Assembly (NCBI RefSeq): GCF_000372745.1
Contig: NZ_KB889682.1
Span: 1-64,000, forward strand
Source: Embleya scabrispora DSM 41855
Lineage (GTDB): Bacteria; Actinomycetota; Actinomycetes; Streptomycetales; Streptomycetaceae
Length of the DNA stretch: 64,000 bases
Reading direction: 5' to 3'
The position numbers and the translations under genes were made by a program. The notes under the pieces were generated by a model that made no database searches, was not told where the DNA came from, and was given only the letters and a program-made list of their open reading frames with translations. Within the stretch, counting starts at the first letter, position 1, and each line of letters begins with the position of its first letter. Of this stretch, positions 23,218 through 32,133 are shown one piece after another.

Positions 23218-24825
23218 TCAGCGCACGCCGCGCCGCAGCGCCCGACCCGCGAGTGCGCCCGTGGGGTTCCCGTCACGCAGTGCGAAGCGGCCGTTGACGA
23301 GCACGTGGCGCATTCCTGTGGCGTAGCGGTGGGGTTCGGAGTACGTCGCGTGATCCTGGACCGCGTCCGGATCGAAGATCGCGAGGTCGGCCCACTCGCC
23401 GGCCTCGACCCTCCCTCGTCCGACGAGTCCGAGCGTGTCCGCCGGCAGGCTCGTCATGCGACGCACGGCCTCCTCCAGCGTCAGCAGGCCGTCACGCACG
23501 TATGGACCGAGGACGCGCGCGAAGGAGCCGTAGGCTCGCGGGTGTGTCGGGGAGTCCGAAAACGGCGGCTCCGTCGAGGCCGCTTCGGCGTCGGAGCACA
23601 CACTCACCCACGACTGTTCCAGACCGAGGCGGATGTTCTCCTCCGACATGCAGAAGTAGAGGGCCTCCGTGTGCGGGTCCTCGGCCACGAGATCCAGGAG
23701 CGCTTCGAGGGGATCGTCGTAGCCACGGAGGGCACTGAACTGCGCCAACGTCTTTCCGGCAGCCTCGGCGTTCGAGCCGCGTCCGCCTTGGAGCAGGACA
23801 CCCTCGGCGCCGCCCGCATCGAGATAGATGTTCTCCCACGTTCCGCCCGGCACCTGAATGTCCGCGATGATCCGCGCCCTGACAACCGGGTCGGCGACAC
23901 GTTTCACCAGGGCTTTCTCTCCGCCGTCGAAGTACCACGGTGGAATGGACGCGGCCAGGCTGGTACCGCCTGCCTCGTAGGGATAGAGATCAGCGCTGAT
24001 CTCTATCCCTTCCTCACGCGCGTCCGCGATCAGGCGGATCGCTTCGGCCATCCGGTGCCAGTTGTCACGGCCGGAGGCTTTGAGGTGCCACACATGTACC
24101 CGGCCGGCGGACATCCGGGCGATGTCGATCACCTCACGGACGGACTTCTCCAGATGCGCGGCCTCGTCCCTGATGTGTGAGATGTAGAGAGCGCCGTGCG
24201 CGCTCGCCACCCCCGCGTACGCCGCCAGCTCCTCGGTGGAGGCATAGATGCCGGGGGCGTACAGGAGTGACGAGCCGACGCCGAGTGCGCCGGCGGCGAG
24301 CTCCTCGTCGAGGATGCCGCAGACCGATCGGAGTTCGTCGTCGGTGAGTTGCCGTTCGTCCGCGCCGGCGCGGATCGCACGGAGATTGTGGGCGCCGACG
24401 AAACTCGCGACGTTCGGTCCGACGCCGTTGGCCTCGAGGCTCTCGAGGAAGTCGTTCAACCGCGGAAAGGCTGTGCGGACTCCGTCTTCCCGGGGCGTGA
24501 GATCGACGATTTCGACGGCGCGGTCGATGACCGGGCCGAGCGAGTATCCCTCTCCGAATACTTCTGTGGTGACGCCCTGATACAGATCCGACAATCCACG
24601 GGCATCCTGCTGCAGCGACTCGTACGCGTGGCTCAGGATGTTGATGAACCCCGGAGCGACCACGAGCCCGGTCGCGTCGAGCTCGAATCGCCCGTCCGGC
24701 TCGATGTCCCCGACGTGAACGATTCGACCGCGCGAAACGGCGATGTCGGCGGTCTTCCGCGGCGTTCCGGTCCCGTCGACGACGGTACCGCCGCGGATGA
24801 TGAGGTCGTTCGTCACCTCGGACAT
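23218..24825 (-). CDS. N-acyl-D-amino-acid deacylase (D-aminoacylase) family
   Basis: 535 residues, amidohydrolase superfamily. N-terminal beta-sandwich opening with LIIRGGTVVDGTGTPRKTAD. The first metal region reads APGFINILSHAYESL, where classical D-aminoacylases have HxHDD, so the site is of the variant seen in some actinobacterial members. Later ligands are in ISHIRDEAAH and HLKASG, and CSDAEA near the C-terminus provides Asp. It would remove the acyl group from N-acyl-D-amino acids or related ureido compounds. The ATG lies one base after the decarboxylase stop, so they are coupled. Confidence 0.83.
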   Translation of the reverse strand: MSEVTNDLIIRGGTVVDGTGTPRKTADIAVSRGRIVHVGDIEPDGRFELDATGLVVAPGFINILSHAYESLQQDARGLSDLYQGVTTEVFGEGYSLGPVIDRAVEIVDLTPREDGVRTAFPRLNDFLESLEANGVGPNVASFVGAHNLRAIRAGADERQLTDDELRSVCGILDEELAAGALGVGSSLLYAPGIYASTEELAAYAGVASAHGALYISHIRDEAAHLEKSVREVIDIARMSAGRVHVWHLKASGRDNWHRMAEAIRLIADAREEGIEISADLYPYEAGGTSLAASIPPWYFDGGEKALVKRVADPVVRARIIADIQVPGGTWENIYLDAGGAEGVLLQGGRGSNAEAAGKTLAQFSALRGYDDPLEALLDLVAEDPHTEALYFCMSEENIRLGLEQSWVSVCSDAEAASTEPPFSDSPTHPRAYGSFARVLGPYVRDGLLTLEEAVRRMTSLPADTLGLVGRGRVEAGEWADLAIFDPDAVQDHATYSEPHRYATGMRHVLVNGRFALRDGNPTGALAGRALRRGVR

Positions 24826-24826
24826 G

Positions 24827-26140
24827 TCACACGCCTTCCTCGGGGTGGAGGAGGTCGCGGCGCCTCAGATCCTCGTAGGTCTCGCGGCGGACCACCGCAC
24901 GCGACCGCCCCCCGCCGACGAAGATCACAGGTGGCCGACGGGCACCGTTGTAGTTGTTCGACATGGTGTGGCAGTACGCCCCCGTCACGGGCACCGCCAC
25001 GACATCGCCGACCCGGGGTTCGCGCAGCGCCACGCCCGTGCTGATCCGGTCACCGGATTCGCAGTGCCTGCCGACGAGGTCCACGGCCTCTCCGCCACCG
25101 ACGCGGTTCACGACGGTCGCCTCGAACCTTTGCCCGTACAGGGACACTTCGAGGTTGTCACCCATACCCCCGTCGACCGCGACGAACGTCGGCCGTCCCT
25201 CCTTCACCGAGACGACCCGGTACAGCGTCAGCCCGCTTCGCGCCACGACGCTGCGGCCCGGCTCGATCAGCAACTGCGCGTGGGGCGGCAGATACTCCGT
25301 GGCGGCGCCGATGAGGCCGTCGAGCCATACTTCGACGCTCGGCGGAGCGTCGTCATATGTGTAGCGGACACCCAGACCGCCGCCCAGATCGTAGATGTCG
25401 AACTCGCCGTAGGAGGCGAGCGCTCGCACGGCCGCGACATAGGGCTCGACTTCGCATATCTGGCTTCCGATGTGCATGTGCAGACCGCGAAGATTGAGGT
25501 GCTCGCTGGAACGGAGGCGAGTGATCGCCTGTTGGGCGTCTGCCCGCTGCAGACCGAACTTCGACCCCTGCTTTCCCGTCGCCAGCGCCTCATGCGTCTC
25601 GGCCGCGACATCGGGGAGCACACGGATCAGAACGTCCTGGCGGCCGGTGACGATCTCTTCCAGCTTCGCGATGTCATCGAAGTTGTCGATGACGATGAGC
25701 CCCACTCCCGCGTCGACCGCGGCCTGGAGTTCGTCCACCGACTTCGCGTTACCGTGCATCACGATGGTGTCGGGTTCAACCCCCGCACCGAGCGCGAGAA
25801 CAAGCTCGCCACCGCCCGCGACATCCGCCCCGAGCCCCGCTTCCGCGAGCGTCCGATAGACGGCTGTCGCCGGGAACGCTTTCGATGCGAAGACAACGCG
25901 TGAGTTCGGCCATCTGGCGGCCAGCGCCTCGCGGAACAATGTCGCCCGGCGGATCAGCGCGGTCTCGTCGAGCACGTACGCAGGGGTGCCGAACCGCTGC
26001 GCGATATCCGTCAACCGAACGCCTCCCACGACCAGTTCGTCCTCGGCATCGACATATGTTCCTTCGGGGAACAATTCAATCAATGCGCGCGCGTCGTCGT
26101 TCGGATTTGTGTCTGATGCGTCGAGGGTCGACGTCGTCAT
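24827..26140 (-). CDS. Diaminopimelate decarboxylase-like PLP enzyme
   Basis: 437 residues from ATG 26140 with GGCGGG upstream. Fold type III (alanine racemase-like) PLP enzyme: Lys87 in VVFASKAFPA binds PLP, HMHIGSQI and IYDLGGGLGVRY line the phosphate site, IEPGRSVVA is conserved, and GAYCHTMSNNYN carries the active-site Cys of DAP decarboxylases. It removes CO2 from the D-centre of meso-diaminopimelate or a similar D-amino acid. Its place at the head of a peptide-salvage operon, rather than with lysine genes, suggests a catabolic role or other substrate specificity. Divergent from the PucR regulator by 83 bases. Confidence 0.82.
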   Translation of the reverse strand: MTTSTLDASDTNPNDDARALIELFPEGTYVDAEDELVVGGVRLTDIAQRFGTPAYVLDETALIRRATLFREALAARWPNSRVVFASKAFPATAVYRTLAEAGLGADVAGGGELVLALGAGVEPDTIVMHGNAKSVDELQAAVDAGVGLIVIDNFDDIAKLEEIVTGRQDVLIRVLPDVAAETHEALATGKQGSKFGLQRADAQQAITRLRSSEHLNLRGLHMHIGSQICEVEPYVAAVRALASYGEFDIYDLGGGLGVRYTYDDAPPSVEVWLDGLIGAATEYLPPHAQLLIEPGRSVVARSGLTLYRVVSVKEGRPTFVAVDGGMGDNLEVSLYGQRFEATVVNRVGGGEAVDLVGRHCESGDRISTGVALREPRVGDVVAVPVTGAYCHTMSNNYNGARRPPVIFVGGGRSRAVVRRETYEDLRRRDLLHPEEGV

Positions 26141-26223
26141 ATGAGTTCCCGCCTTCTGATTTACGATCAGGCTAGGGACTCGATCCGGGGCGAATCTGTG
26201 GCCGAAGTGACTAGGATTCACGT
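26141..26223. promoter_or_regulatory. Divergent regulatory spacer of decarboxylase and PucR genes
   Basis: This 83-base spacer must hold promoters for both the salvage operon and the pucR-like gene. GAATC (about 26191-26195) and GATTC (about 26214-26218) form a spaced inverted repeat close to the PucR start codon. The remaining sequence is less GC-rich than its surroundings. I cannot assign -10 and -35 boxes with confidence. Control by the PucR protein is inferred from position. Confidence 0.35.
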
Positions 26224-27825
26224 ATGAACTTGTCCGATCGGCCAGAAGCCGGCTGCTCCCTTGAGGAACTCCTGCAGCGGGTTCTCCCGCTGCAGGTCAC
26301 CGTTCTCGTCGAGCCGACCGCCGCGGGTGCGCTTTTCGTGCGTAGCACCGTCATCGCGGGGCCGGGGGAGGGGCTACCCGATGTGTCGGGTGGCATCCTC
26401 CTACTGGCGGGGTACGGCGACGTGCCGCAGATCGAGGCATCGGTGAGGGAAGCCGCCGAGCGTGGGTTCAGTGCGGTGTTCCTCCGAGCGGGTGCGTCGG
26501 CGACGCCGACAGTCCTGCGCACGGCAGCCGAGGCCGGGGTTTCGCTGATGTCCTTCGACAGCGAGCTGAACTGGCGTGAGCTGGCCGCTCTGCTCGACAC
26601 GGTGATCGAATCGCACTGGGCACCGTCCGATGGAGGACCCGCTGTCGGTGTCGAGGAGCTGTACGTGATCGCCGACGCGGTCGCGGCGACGATCGGTGGC
26701 TCGGTGTCAATCGAGGATCTCGCTCAGCGCGTCGTCGCCTACTCGAGCGTTCCGGGCCAGCGTATCGACGCGGTACGCAGCGAAGGCATCCTCGACCGGA
26801 GCGCTCCGCACGATCCGGGAGATCGGGAACGGTACGGGCGCATCCTGCGGTCGGACGGCGTGGTCAGGTTCGAGCGGGACGGTGACGAACTCGCGCGTGC
26901 GGCGATGGCCATCAGGGCCGGTGACCTTCCGCTCGGCACGATTTGGGCGATCGAGGGCGAGCACGGCGTCAGCGCTCGTGACGAAGCCGCTCTGCGGCAG
27001 GGCGCTCAGCTGGCGGCGTTGCACATGCTGCGTGCGCGCGGCCCTCTCGAGCTCCATCACGAACTCCGCGGCGACGCTCTGCGGTCGCTCATCGACGGAA
27101 CGGGAAACGCGGATGTTGCGCGTACGCGGCTCCGTTTGCGGGACGATGTGCCTCGCGCACTGCTCGCGTTCGGATTCGGGGGCACAGCGGCGGACCAGTC
27201 CGAATCCTCGGCGACGGCCCGCGCCGCACAGAATGTCGCACGTCAGATCACCGCTCTGCGCCCCAGCGCCTCGATCACGGTGTCCGGAGGGGTTGTGTAC
27301 GTCCTCCTCGCCGACGATCACGTGAGCTCTGCCGCGTCCTCCCTGGCCGAGTCGATCACCGGCATCCCGGGAGGCCGAGTGCGGCGGCTGTTCGGAGCGT
27401 TGGCCGTCGACCATGACGCGACGCGGCCGCTCACGGACCTGCGCGCCGAGGCGGACGACGTGCTGGAGGCGCTCGTCGCCCGCTCGGACCGGCCTACCGC
27501 AACCCTGCGCGACGTCCGGGTGGACGTGATTCTGCGACACGTCGCAGCCGAGCTGACGAGAACTCCCTGGCTGCGTGATACGGAGATCACCCGGATCTTC
27601 ACCGCCTCGGCCCGCAATCGGGAGATCGCCGGCAGCGTGGCGGCGTGGTTCGACGCACGGTTCGAGGTGAGCCGGGCGGCGCAGGCGCTCCAGGTACACC
27701 CCAACACGCTGCGGTATCGGCTTCGCCGCTTCTCCGAACTGACAGGAGTGGACCTGGAGGATGCCGATTCGTGCTTGAGCGTCTGGTTGCAGCTGCGCAC
27801 TCATTCCGGAGTCCCGGCCTCCTGA
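26224..27825 (+). CDS. PucR-family transcriptional regulator
   Basis: 533 residues. The N-terminal third is an effector domain of the PucR type (LEELLQRVLPLQVTVLVEPT, then ILLLAGYGD). The centre is a GGDEF-like/CdaR-type domain (AFGFGGTAADQ, TVSGGVVYVLLADD). The C-terminus has the conserved HTH with FEVSRAAQALQVHPNTLRYR and LRRFSELTGVDLEDAD. Such regulators activate catabolic operons for purines, amino acids or amines. It is the only plus-strand gene of the island and sits between two minus-strand operons, divergent from the decarboxylase and convergent with the other, so it is the likely regulator of both. Confidence 0.86.
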   Translation: MNLSDRPEAGCSLEELLQRVLPLQVTVLVEPTAAGALFVRSTVIAGPGEGLPDVSGGILLLAGYGDVPQIEASVREAAERGFSAVFLRAGASATPTVLRTAAEAGVSLMSFDSELNWRELAALLDTVIESHWAPSDGGPAVGVEELYVIADAVAATIGGSVSIEDLAQRVVAYSSVPGQRIDAVRSEGILDRSAPHDPGDRERYGRILRSDGVVRFERDGDELARAAMAIRAGDLPLGTIWAIEGEHGVSARDEAALRQGAQLAALHMLRARGPLELHHELRGDALRSLIDGTGNADVARTRLRLRDDVPRALLAFGFGGTAADQSESSATARAAQNVARQITALRPSASITVSGGVVYVLLADDHVSSAASSLAESITGIPGGRVRRLFGALAVDHDATRPLTDLRAEADDVLEALVARSDRPTATLRDVRVDVILRHVAAELTRTPWLRDTEITRIFTASARNREIAGSVAAWFDARFEVSRAAQALQVHPNTLRYRLRRFSELTGVDLEDADSCLSVWLQLRTHSGVPAS

Positions 27826-27879
27826 CGCGGGGCGTGACCGAAGAGGTGCCGCGGTCCGATTCCCGAGAGTCGATGTCCG

Positions 27880-29379
27880 CTACGGCTTCCCGATCACGCG
27901 AAAGCGGCTCACGTCGGGAACCACGGCGCCTCGAACGTACCCGCCCGGTGAACGGGCGACCTGCCGCAGGAAGTCGACGGCGGGTCGAGTGATTTCCTCG
28001 CCGGGCAGAATATTGGGGATTCCCGGAGGATACGCGGAAAGGGCGTCAGCGCTCGTCCGGCCCACCGCCTCCGTGTGCGGGACGACCTCGGACGGCGCGT
28101 AGAACGCGTCGCGCGGAGAGACCTGTATTCTCCCGGGCGACGGCAGGTCCGCCAGGTCCCCGATCTCATTCGGCGCCGCGTCTCCTCGGGTTTCGAGGAC
28201 GGCGTCGATGAGTCGGTCGAACGAGGTTCGCTTGCCGATCCCCACGAGCGGGACGAGAGTCGTGCGCGTCGCCATCTCCACCCATATGCCGAAGTCGCGC
28301 GCCAACGTGAGCCGAAGGGCGTGCGCATCCGCGCAGATCCCGCTGACGTCGATCGGCATGCGCAGGGGATCATGGTCGACGATGTCCGGGTGGGAGAAAA
28401 AGGTGTCCTCGATCAACGAGATTCCTTGCTCCGCCCGAATGCGGTCACGCGCCGCTCCCAGGGCACGCAGCGCGTCATCGACCTGCGGCCCGCCCCGTTG
28501 AAGGTCGCGACGGGCGACATCGATCGATCCGATCAGCAGTGAACTCTCACTCGTGGAGGTCGTCATTCGATAGGCCCGTTCGAGAGCGGGCTCCAGAGTG
28601 TCGGCGAGATCGGTGTCGCCGAGGTGCAGCACCGCGCTCTGGTGCAGGGATGACGTCATCTTGTGCGTGCTCATGACGACGATGTCGGCCCCCTGCCGCA
28701 CGGGGGAGGGGGGCAGGTCCGGGTGGAACCCGAAGTGGGCTCCCCAGGCGCAGTCAACGATGAGCACGGCGCCCGCGTCGTGGACCAACCGGGCGATGGT
28801 CGGCACGTCGGCGACCGCCCCGAAATAGCTCGGGCTCACGATGTAGACCGCTGTCACCGGCCCGGGATGGCCGGCGATCGCCTTCGCGATGGACGCCGGC
28901 GTGACACCGTGGGCGATGCCGTTGCGTACGTCCACGCCGGGCAGGGCGTAGGCCGGACGCAACCCGGCGAGGATGACACCGTCCACCACACTCGAGTGCG
29001 CGCTGCGCTGAATGACGATTCCGTCACCCAGCTGACTCACCGCGAGCGCCGCGAGCCGGTTGCCCTGCGAGGACCCATTCGTGAGGAACCAGGTCCGCCG
29101 GGCGCCCCATGCCCTGGCGGCCATCCGATGGGCACGCTCGCGCGGGGAGTCGCTTCCGAGGTCGATGCCGTCGAGCAGCTGTGTGACATCGATGGCCAGC
29201 GCCCGTTCCCCGGCGAACTCCGCCTGCCCCGCGGCGAAACCGTCGCCGGTGGCACCATGACCGGGCACCATGAACGACACCGGCCTGCGGGCGGCATGAC
29301 GAAGCAACGCGTCGGCGTACGGTGCTTCGTCGTCCGCACCGGCCTGAGGACGTCCGTCGTAGTGGATGGTCGGTTTCAT
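27880..29379 (-). CDS. Orn/Lys/Arg decarboxylase family PLP enzyme
   Basis: 499 residues. Fold type I decarboxylase: MVPGHGATGDGF near the N-terminus, TNGSSQGN for cofactor phosphate, VDCAWGAHFGFHP with the ring-stacking Asp/His, and Lys240 in MSTHKMTSSLHQSA. The C-terminal small domain has SAYPPGIPNILPGE. Length fits the short actinobacterial/Bacillus SpeA-like form. It yields agmatine, cadaverine or putrescine. The ATG overlaps the transporter ATPase stop (ATGA), so decarboxylation is wired directly to peptide import. With a deiminase in the sister operon, arginine to agmatine is attractive, but lysine from DAP is equally possible. Confidence 0.83.
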   Translation of the reverse strand: MKPTIHYDGRPQAGADDEAPYADALLRHAARRPVSFMVPGHGATGDGFAAGQAEFAGERALAIDVTQLLDGIDLGSDSPRERAHRMAARAWGARRTWFLTNGSSQGNRLAALAVSQLGDGIVIQRSAHSSVVDGVILAGLRPAYALPGVDVRNGIAHGVTPASIAKAIAGHPGPVTAVYIVSPSYFGAVADVPTIARLVHDAGAVLIVDCAWGAHFGFHPDLPPSPVRQGADIVVMSTHKMTSSLHQSAVLHLGDTDLADTLEPALERAYRMTTSTSESSLLIGSIDVARRDLQRGGPQVDDALRALGAARDRIRAEQGISLIEDTFFSHPDIVDHDPLRMPIDVSGICADAHALRLTLARDFGIWVEMATRTTLVPLVGIGKRTSFDRLIDAVLETRGDAAPNEIGDLADLPSPGRIQVSPRDAFYAPSEVVPHTEAVGRTSADALSAYPPGIPNILPGEEITRPAVDFLRQVARSPGGYVRGAVVPDVSRFRVIGKP

Positions 29380-30218
29380 CCTTCACTTTCCTTCATGGCC
29401 GGCTCATGGCCGGTCCGGTGCTGCTCGCTTGGCAGTGCGGCCAGCAGCTCACGCGTGTAGGCGTGTTGCGGATTCAGCAGCACTTCTTCGGTCGTTCCGA
29501 CCTCGACCAGCCGTCCGGATTGCATCACCGCGACACGATCGGCGATGTTCCAGGCCAGGCCGAGATCGTGCGTGACGACCATGACGCTGAGGCGCATCCG
29601 TTCGCGCAACCGGAGGAAGAGGCTGAGGATCTCTCCGCGGAGCGACGCGTCGAGGCTTGCGACGGGCTCGTCGGCGATGATGGTCTCGGGTTCGACGGCG
29701 AGCGCACCGGCGATGAGGACGCGTTGACGCTGACCGCCGGAAAGCTCGTGAGGGTAGCTCAGGAAGAACTGCTCCGGCGGGCGCAGGCCGGCATTCGAGA
29801 GCGCTCGTGCGACGAGATCGACCTCGGTGACGTCCTCGCCGCGAGCGTTGTGCTCGGCGACGAGCCGGTGCAGCCGAATGCCCTCGGCCACCGACTCGTA
29901 GACGGAGTGCTTCGGGTTGAGCGCACCCGCCGGGTCCTGCATGACGAGTTGGACCCGGCGGCGGTAGCCGCGAAGCGCGGCGCCACCGGTGGGAAGCCGC
30001 TTGCCGAGAGCGGTCACCTCTCCGCTTGTGGGACGTTCGAGGCCGAGCAGCGCTCTGCTCAGCGTCGTTTTTCCGGAGCCCGACGCACCGACCAGCGCCA
30101 GGATCTCGCCGTCCCGGACCTCGAGGTTCACGCCGTCGACGGCACGGACCTCGCTGCGACCGTGGAGTGAGGGGAACGTGACATGGAGATCGGTCGCGCT
30201 CAGCACGATGCGGTTCAT
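29376..30218 (-). CDS. Peptide ABC transporter ATPase, DppF/OppF type
   Basis: 280 residues from ATG 30218, overlapping the previous stop as ATGA. Complete nucleotide-binding domain: Walker A GASGSGKTTLSRALLGLERP, Q-loop VQLVMQDPAGALNP, signature LSGGQRQRVLIAGALA, Walker B TIIADEPVASLD and H-loop VTHDLG. The C-terminal tail is short, without the Cys cluster of some homologues. It pairs with the next upstream ATPase to energise the importer. Part of a six-gene chain in which each neighbouring pair overlaps by exactly four bases. Confidence 0.9.
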   Translation of the reverse strand: MNRIVLSATDLHVTFPSLHGRSEVRAVDGVNLEVRDGEILALVGASGSGKTTLSRALLGLERPTSGEVTALGKRLPTGGAALRGYRRRVQLVMQDPAGALNPKHSVYESVAEGIRLHRLVAEHNARGEDVTEVDLVARALSNAGLRPPEQFFLSYPHELSGGQRQRVLIAGALAVEPETIIADEPVASLDASLRGEILSLFLRLRERMRLSVMVVTHDLGLAWNIADRVAVMQSGRLVEVGTTEEVLLNPQHAYTRELLAALPSEQHRTGHEPAMKESEG

Positions 30219-31216
30219 CGGGCCACCGTCGATTCGGTACGGGCGATGCCCAGATCCTCGGCGCGCAGGCAGCCGGTTTTCAGCCCGTGCGCGTACCTGG
30301 CGAACTCCGGCTTGTGGACGAGGCAGTCGCCGTCGAGAGACGCGCACTGCGCGGCGAATTCACGCTCGGCCACGTCGTCGATGACGGTGACTGGATCGTC
30401 CGCGAGCCCCTGGGGCCGATACCTTGACGCCGGGTCGCCGATCGTGGGGAACGCGCCTGCGAGAGCCCGCGTATAGGGATGTTTCGCCTGCTCGAACACC
30501 CTCGGACCGGGAGCCTGCTCTATGATGCGGCCGCCGTGCATGACGACCACTTCGTCGCACACGCTCGACAGGACCGCGAGGTCGTGGCTGATCATCATCA
30601 AGCCGAGCTCGAGCTCGACCGCCAGGTTTCGAAGCAGGCGCAGGATCTGGGCCTGCACTTTCACGTCGAGCGCGGTGGTCGCTTCATCAGCGATCAGCAG
30701 CTTGGGGTCGCAGGCGAGTGCCATGGCGATCATGATGCGCTGCTTCTGTCCGCCCGAAAGCTGATGGGGGTAGCTGTATGTGTGCTCCGCCGCGAGGCCC
30801 ACCATGTCGAGCAGTTCGGCCACGCGGAGATCGGATGCACGCCGCGTCGTCTCGGGTCGGTGGACGAGAATGGGTTCGGCGATCTGCTCGCCCACCGTCC
30901 GCACGGGGTTGAGCGAGTTCATCGCTCCCTGAAAGACGATCGCGGCATCCGACCAGCGCATGCGGCGCAGCGCGCCCCAGGTGAGGGAGTTGACGTCCTT
31001 GCCGCAGACCTCGACCCGCCCCTCCACGCCTGCCTTGCGGGGGTGGAGCCGCAGCACGGCGCTCGCAACCGTGGACTTTCCCGAACCCGATTCGCCGGCG
31101 ATGCCAAGGGAGCGGCCTTGGTCGAGTGAGAGGGAAACGCCGCGCACAGCGGCGATGTCTCCTCGACTGGATCGGTACGTGACCCGGAGATCCTCGATCC
31201 TCAGCAGTTGGGTCAT
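30215..31216 (-). CDS. Peptide ABC transporter ATPase, DppD/OppD type
   Basis: 333 residues from ATG 31216, overlapping the permease stop as ATGA. Walker A GESGSGKSTVASAVLRLHP, Q-loop AIVFQGAMNSLNPVRTVGEQ, signature LSGGQKQRIMIAMALA, Walker B LLIADEATTALD and H-loop ISHDLA. The C-terminal extension has paired cysteines (AAQCASLDGDC and LKTGCLRAEDLG), reminiscent of the Fe-S or Cys-rich tail of OppD/DppD proteins. Cytoplasmic partner of the DppF-type subunit. Confidence 0.9.
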   Translation of the reverse strand: MTQLLRIEDLRVTYRSSRGDIAAVRGVSLSLDQGRSLGIAGESGSGKSTVASAVLRLHPRKAGVEGRVEVCGKDVNSLTWGALRRMRWSDAAIVFQGAMNSLNPVRTVGEQIAEPILVHRPETTRRASDLRVAELLDMVGLAAEHTYSYPHQLSGGQKQRIMIAMALACDPKLLIADEATTALDVKVQAQILRLLRNLAVELELGLMMISHDLAVLSSVCDEVVVMHGGRIIEQAPGPRVFEQAKHPYTRALAGAFPTIGDPASRYRPQGLADDPVTVIDDVAEREFAAQCASLDGDCLVHKPEFARYAHGLKTGCLRAEDLGIARTESTVAR

Positions 31217-32133
31217 CGGCCCTCCTTGAGGCGCGGATTGACGATGTCCTCGAGCGCTTGGCCGGCCATCGTGAACGCGAGTACCACCACGATGACGCAG
31301 ATACCGGGCGGGAGTAGCGCCCACCATGCCCCCAGCGATACGGCGCCGGTGCCGAACGCCGCGTTGAGCATCGTGCCCCAGGAAACCGCTGTCGGGTCGC
31401 CGAAGCCGAGGAAGGACAGCGTGGTCTCGGCAAGAACCGACCCGGCGACCGTGAGTGTCGTGTTCGCGAACACGAGCGGCAGCACGTTGGGGAACACATG
31501 TTTCGACATGAGGTGCCAGGGCCCCGCGCCGAGCACCCGCGCTCGTTCCATGAACGGCCGTTCGCGCACCGAGAATGTCTGCGCCCGGATCACCAGCGCC
31601 GTCGCGGGCCAGCCGGTGATGCCGATCACCACGATGATCGAGAGCAAGGAGCCGCCCAGCAAGGTCGCCAGGACGAGGGCGAGGGGCAGGAACGGAATGA
31701 CGATGAACCATTCGGTGAACCGGAAGAGGACGGTGCCTGCCCACCCGTCCGATATCCCCGAGGCCATGCCGACGATCGTGCCGATCACCATCGAGATGAC
31801 CGTGGCCATCAGGCCGACCAGAAGCGGAACGCGGGCCCCGAATATGAGAAGGGTGAGCACCGAACGTCCGTTGTCATCGGTTCCGAGCGGATACTTCCGG
31901 CTCGGCGGCGCCAGGATCGGACCCGACGCGGCGCTCACGCGCAACTCATGGGAGTCGGCCAGCAGCGGCGCGAAGACCGCGATGACCGCGAAGACCAGGA
32001 GTACGGCGAGTCCAACCATGCCCGCCCGGTTCGCGCGGAACTTCGCCCACGTACGACCCCAGGCTTCGCGACGGAGCTTCCAACGGAGCGCTGTCGCGCT
32101 GGACCGTCGAGGGGGAGCGGGTGCTGTGGTCAT
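31213..32133 (-). CDS. Peptide ABC transporter permease, DppC/OppC type
   Basis: 306 residues from ATG 32133, overlapping the DppB stop as ATGA. Starts with a basic cytoplasmic segment, then the first membrane helix (GLAVLLVFAVIAVFAPLLAD), the periplasm-facing LGTDDNGRSVLTLLIFGAR block typical of DppC, and five further helices. The EAA loop is ERARVLGAGPWHLMSKHVFP. Contains the N-terminal OppC motif and the BPD_transp_1 fold. Forms the translocation pore with the next permease. Confidence 0.9.
   Translation of the reverse strand: MTTAPAPPRRSSATALRWKLRREAWGRTWAKFRANRAGMVGLAVLLVFAVIAVFAPLLADSHELRVSAASGPILAPPSRKYPLGTDDNGRSVLTLLIFGARVPLLVGLMATVISMVIGTIVGMASGISDGWAGTVLFRFTEWFIVIPFLPLALVLATLLGGSLLSIIVVIGITGWPATALVIRAQTFSVRERPFMERARVLGAGPWHLMSKHVFPNVLPLVFANTTLTVAGSVLAETTLSFLGFGDPTAVSWGTMLNAAFGTGAVSLGAWWALLPPGICVIVVVLAFTMAGQALEDIVNPRLKEGR

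Noticed and set aside
24827-26140. Biosynthetic lysA for lysine production
   Set aside because: Motifs fit DAP decarboxylase, but the gene heads a catabolic operon and no lysine or arginyl-tRNA genes are near; the biosynthetic name is not justified.
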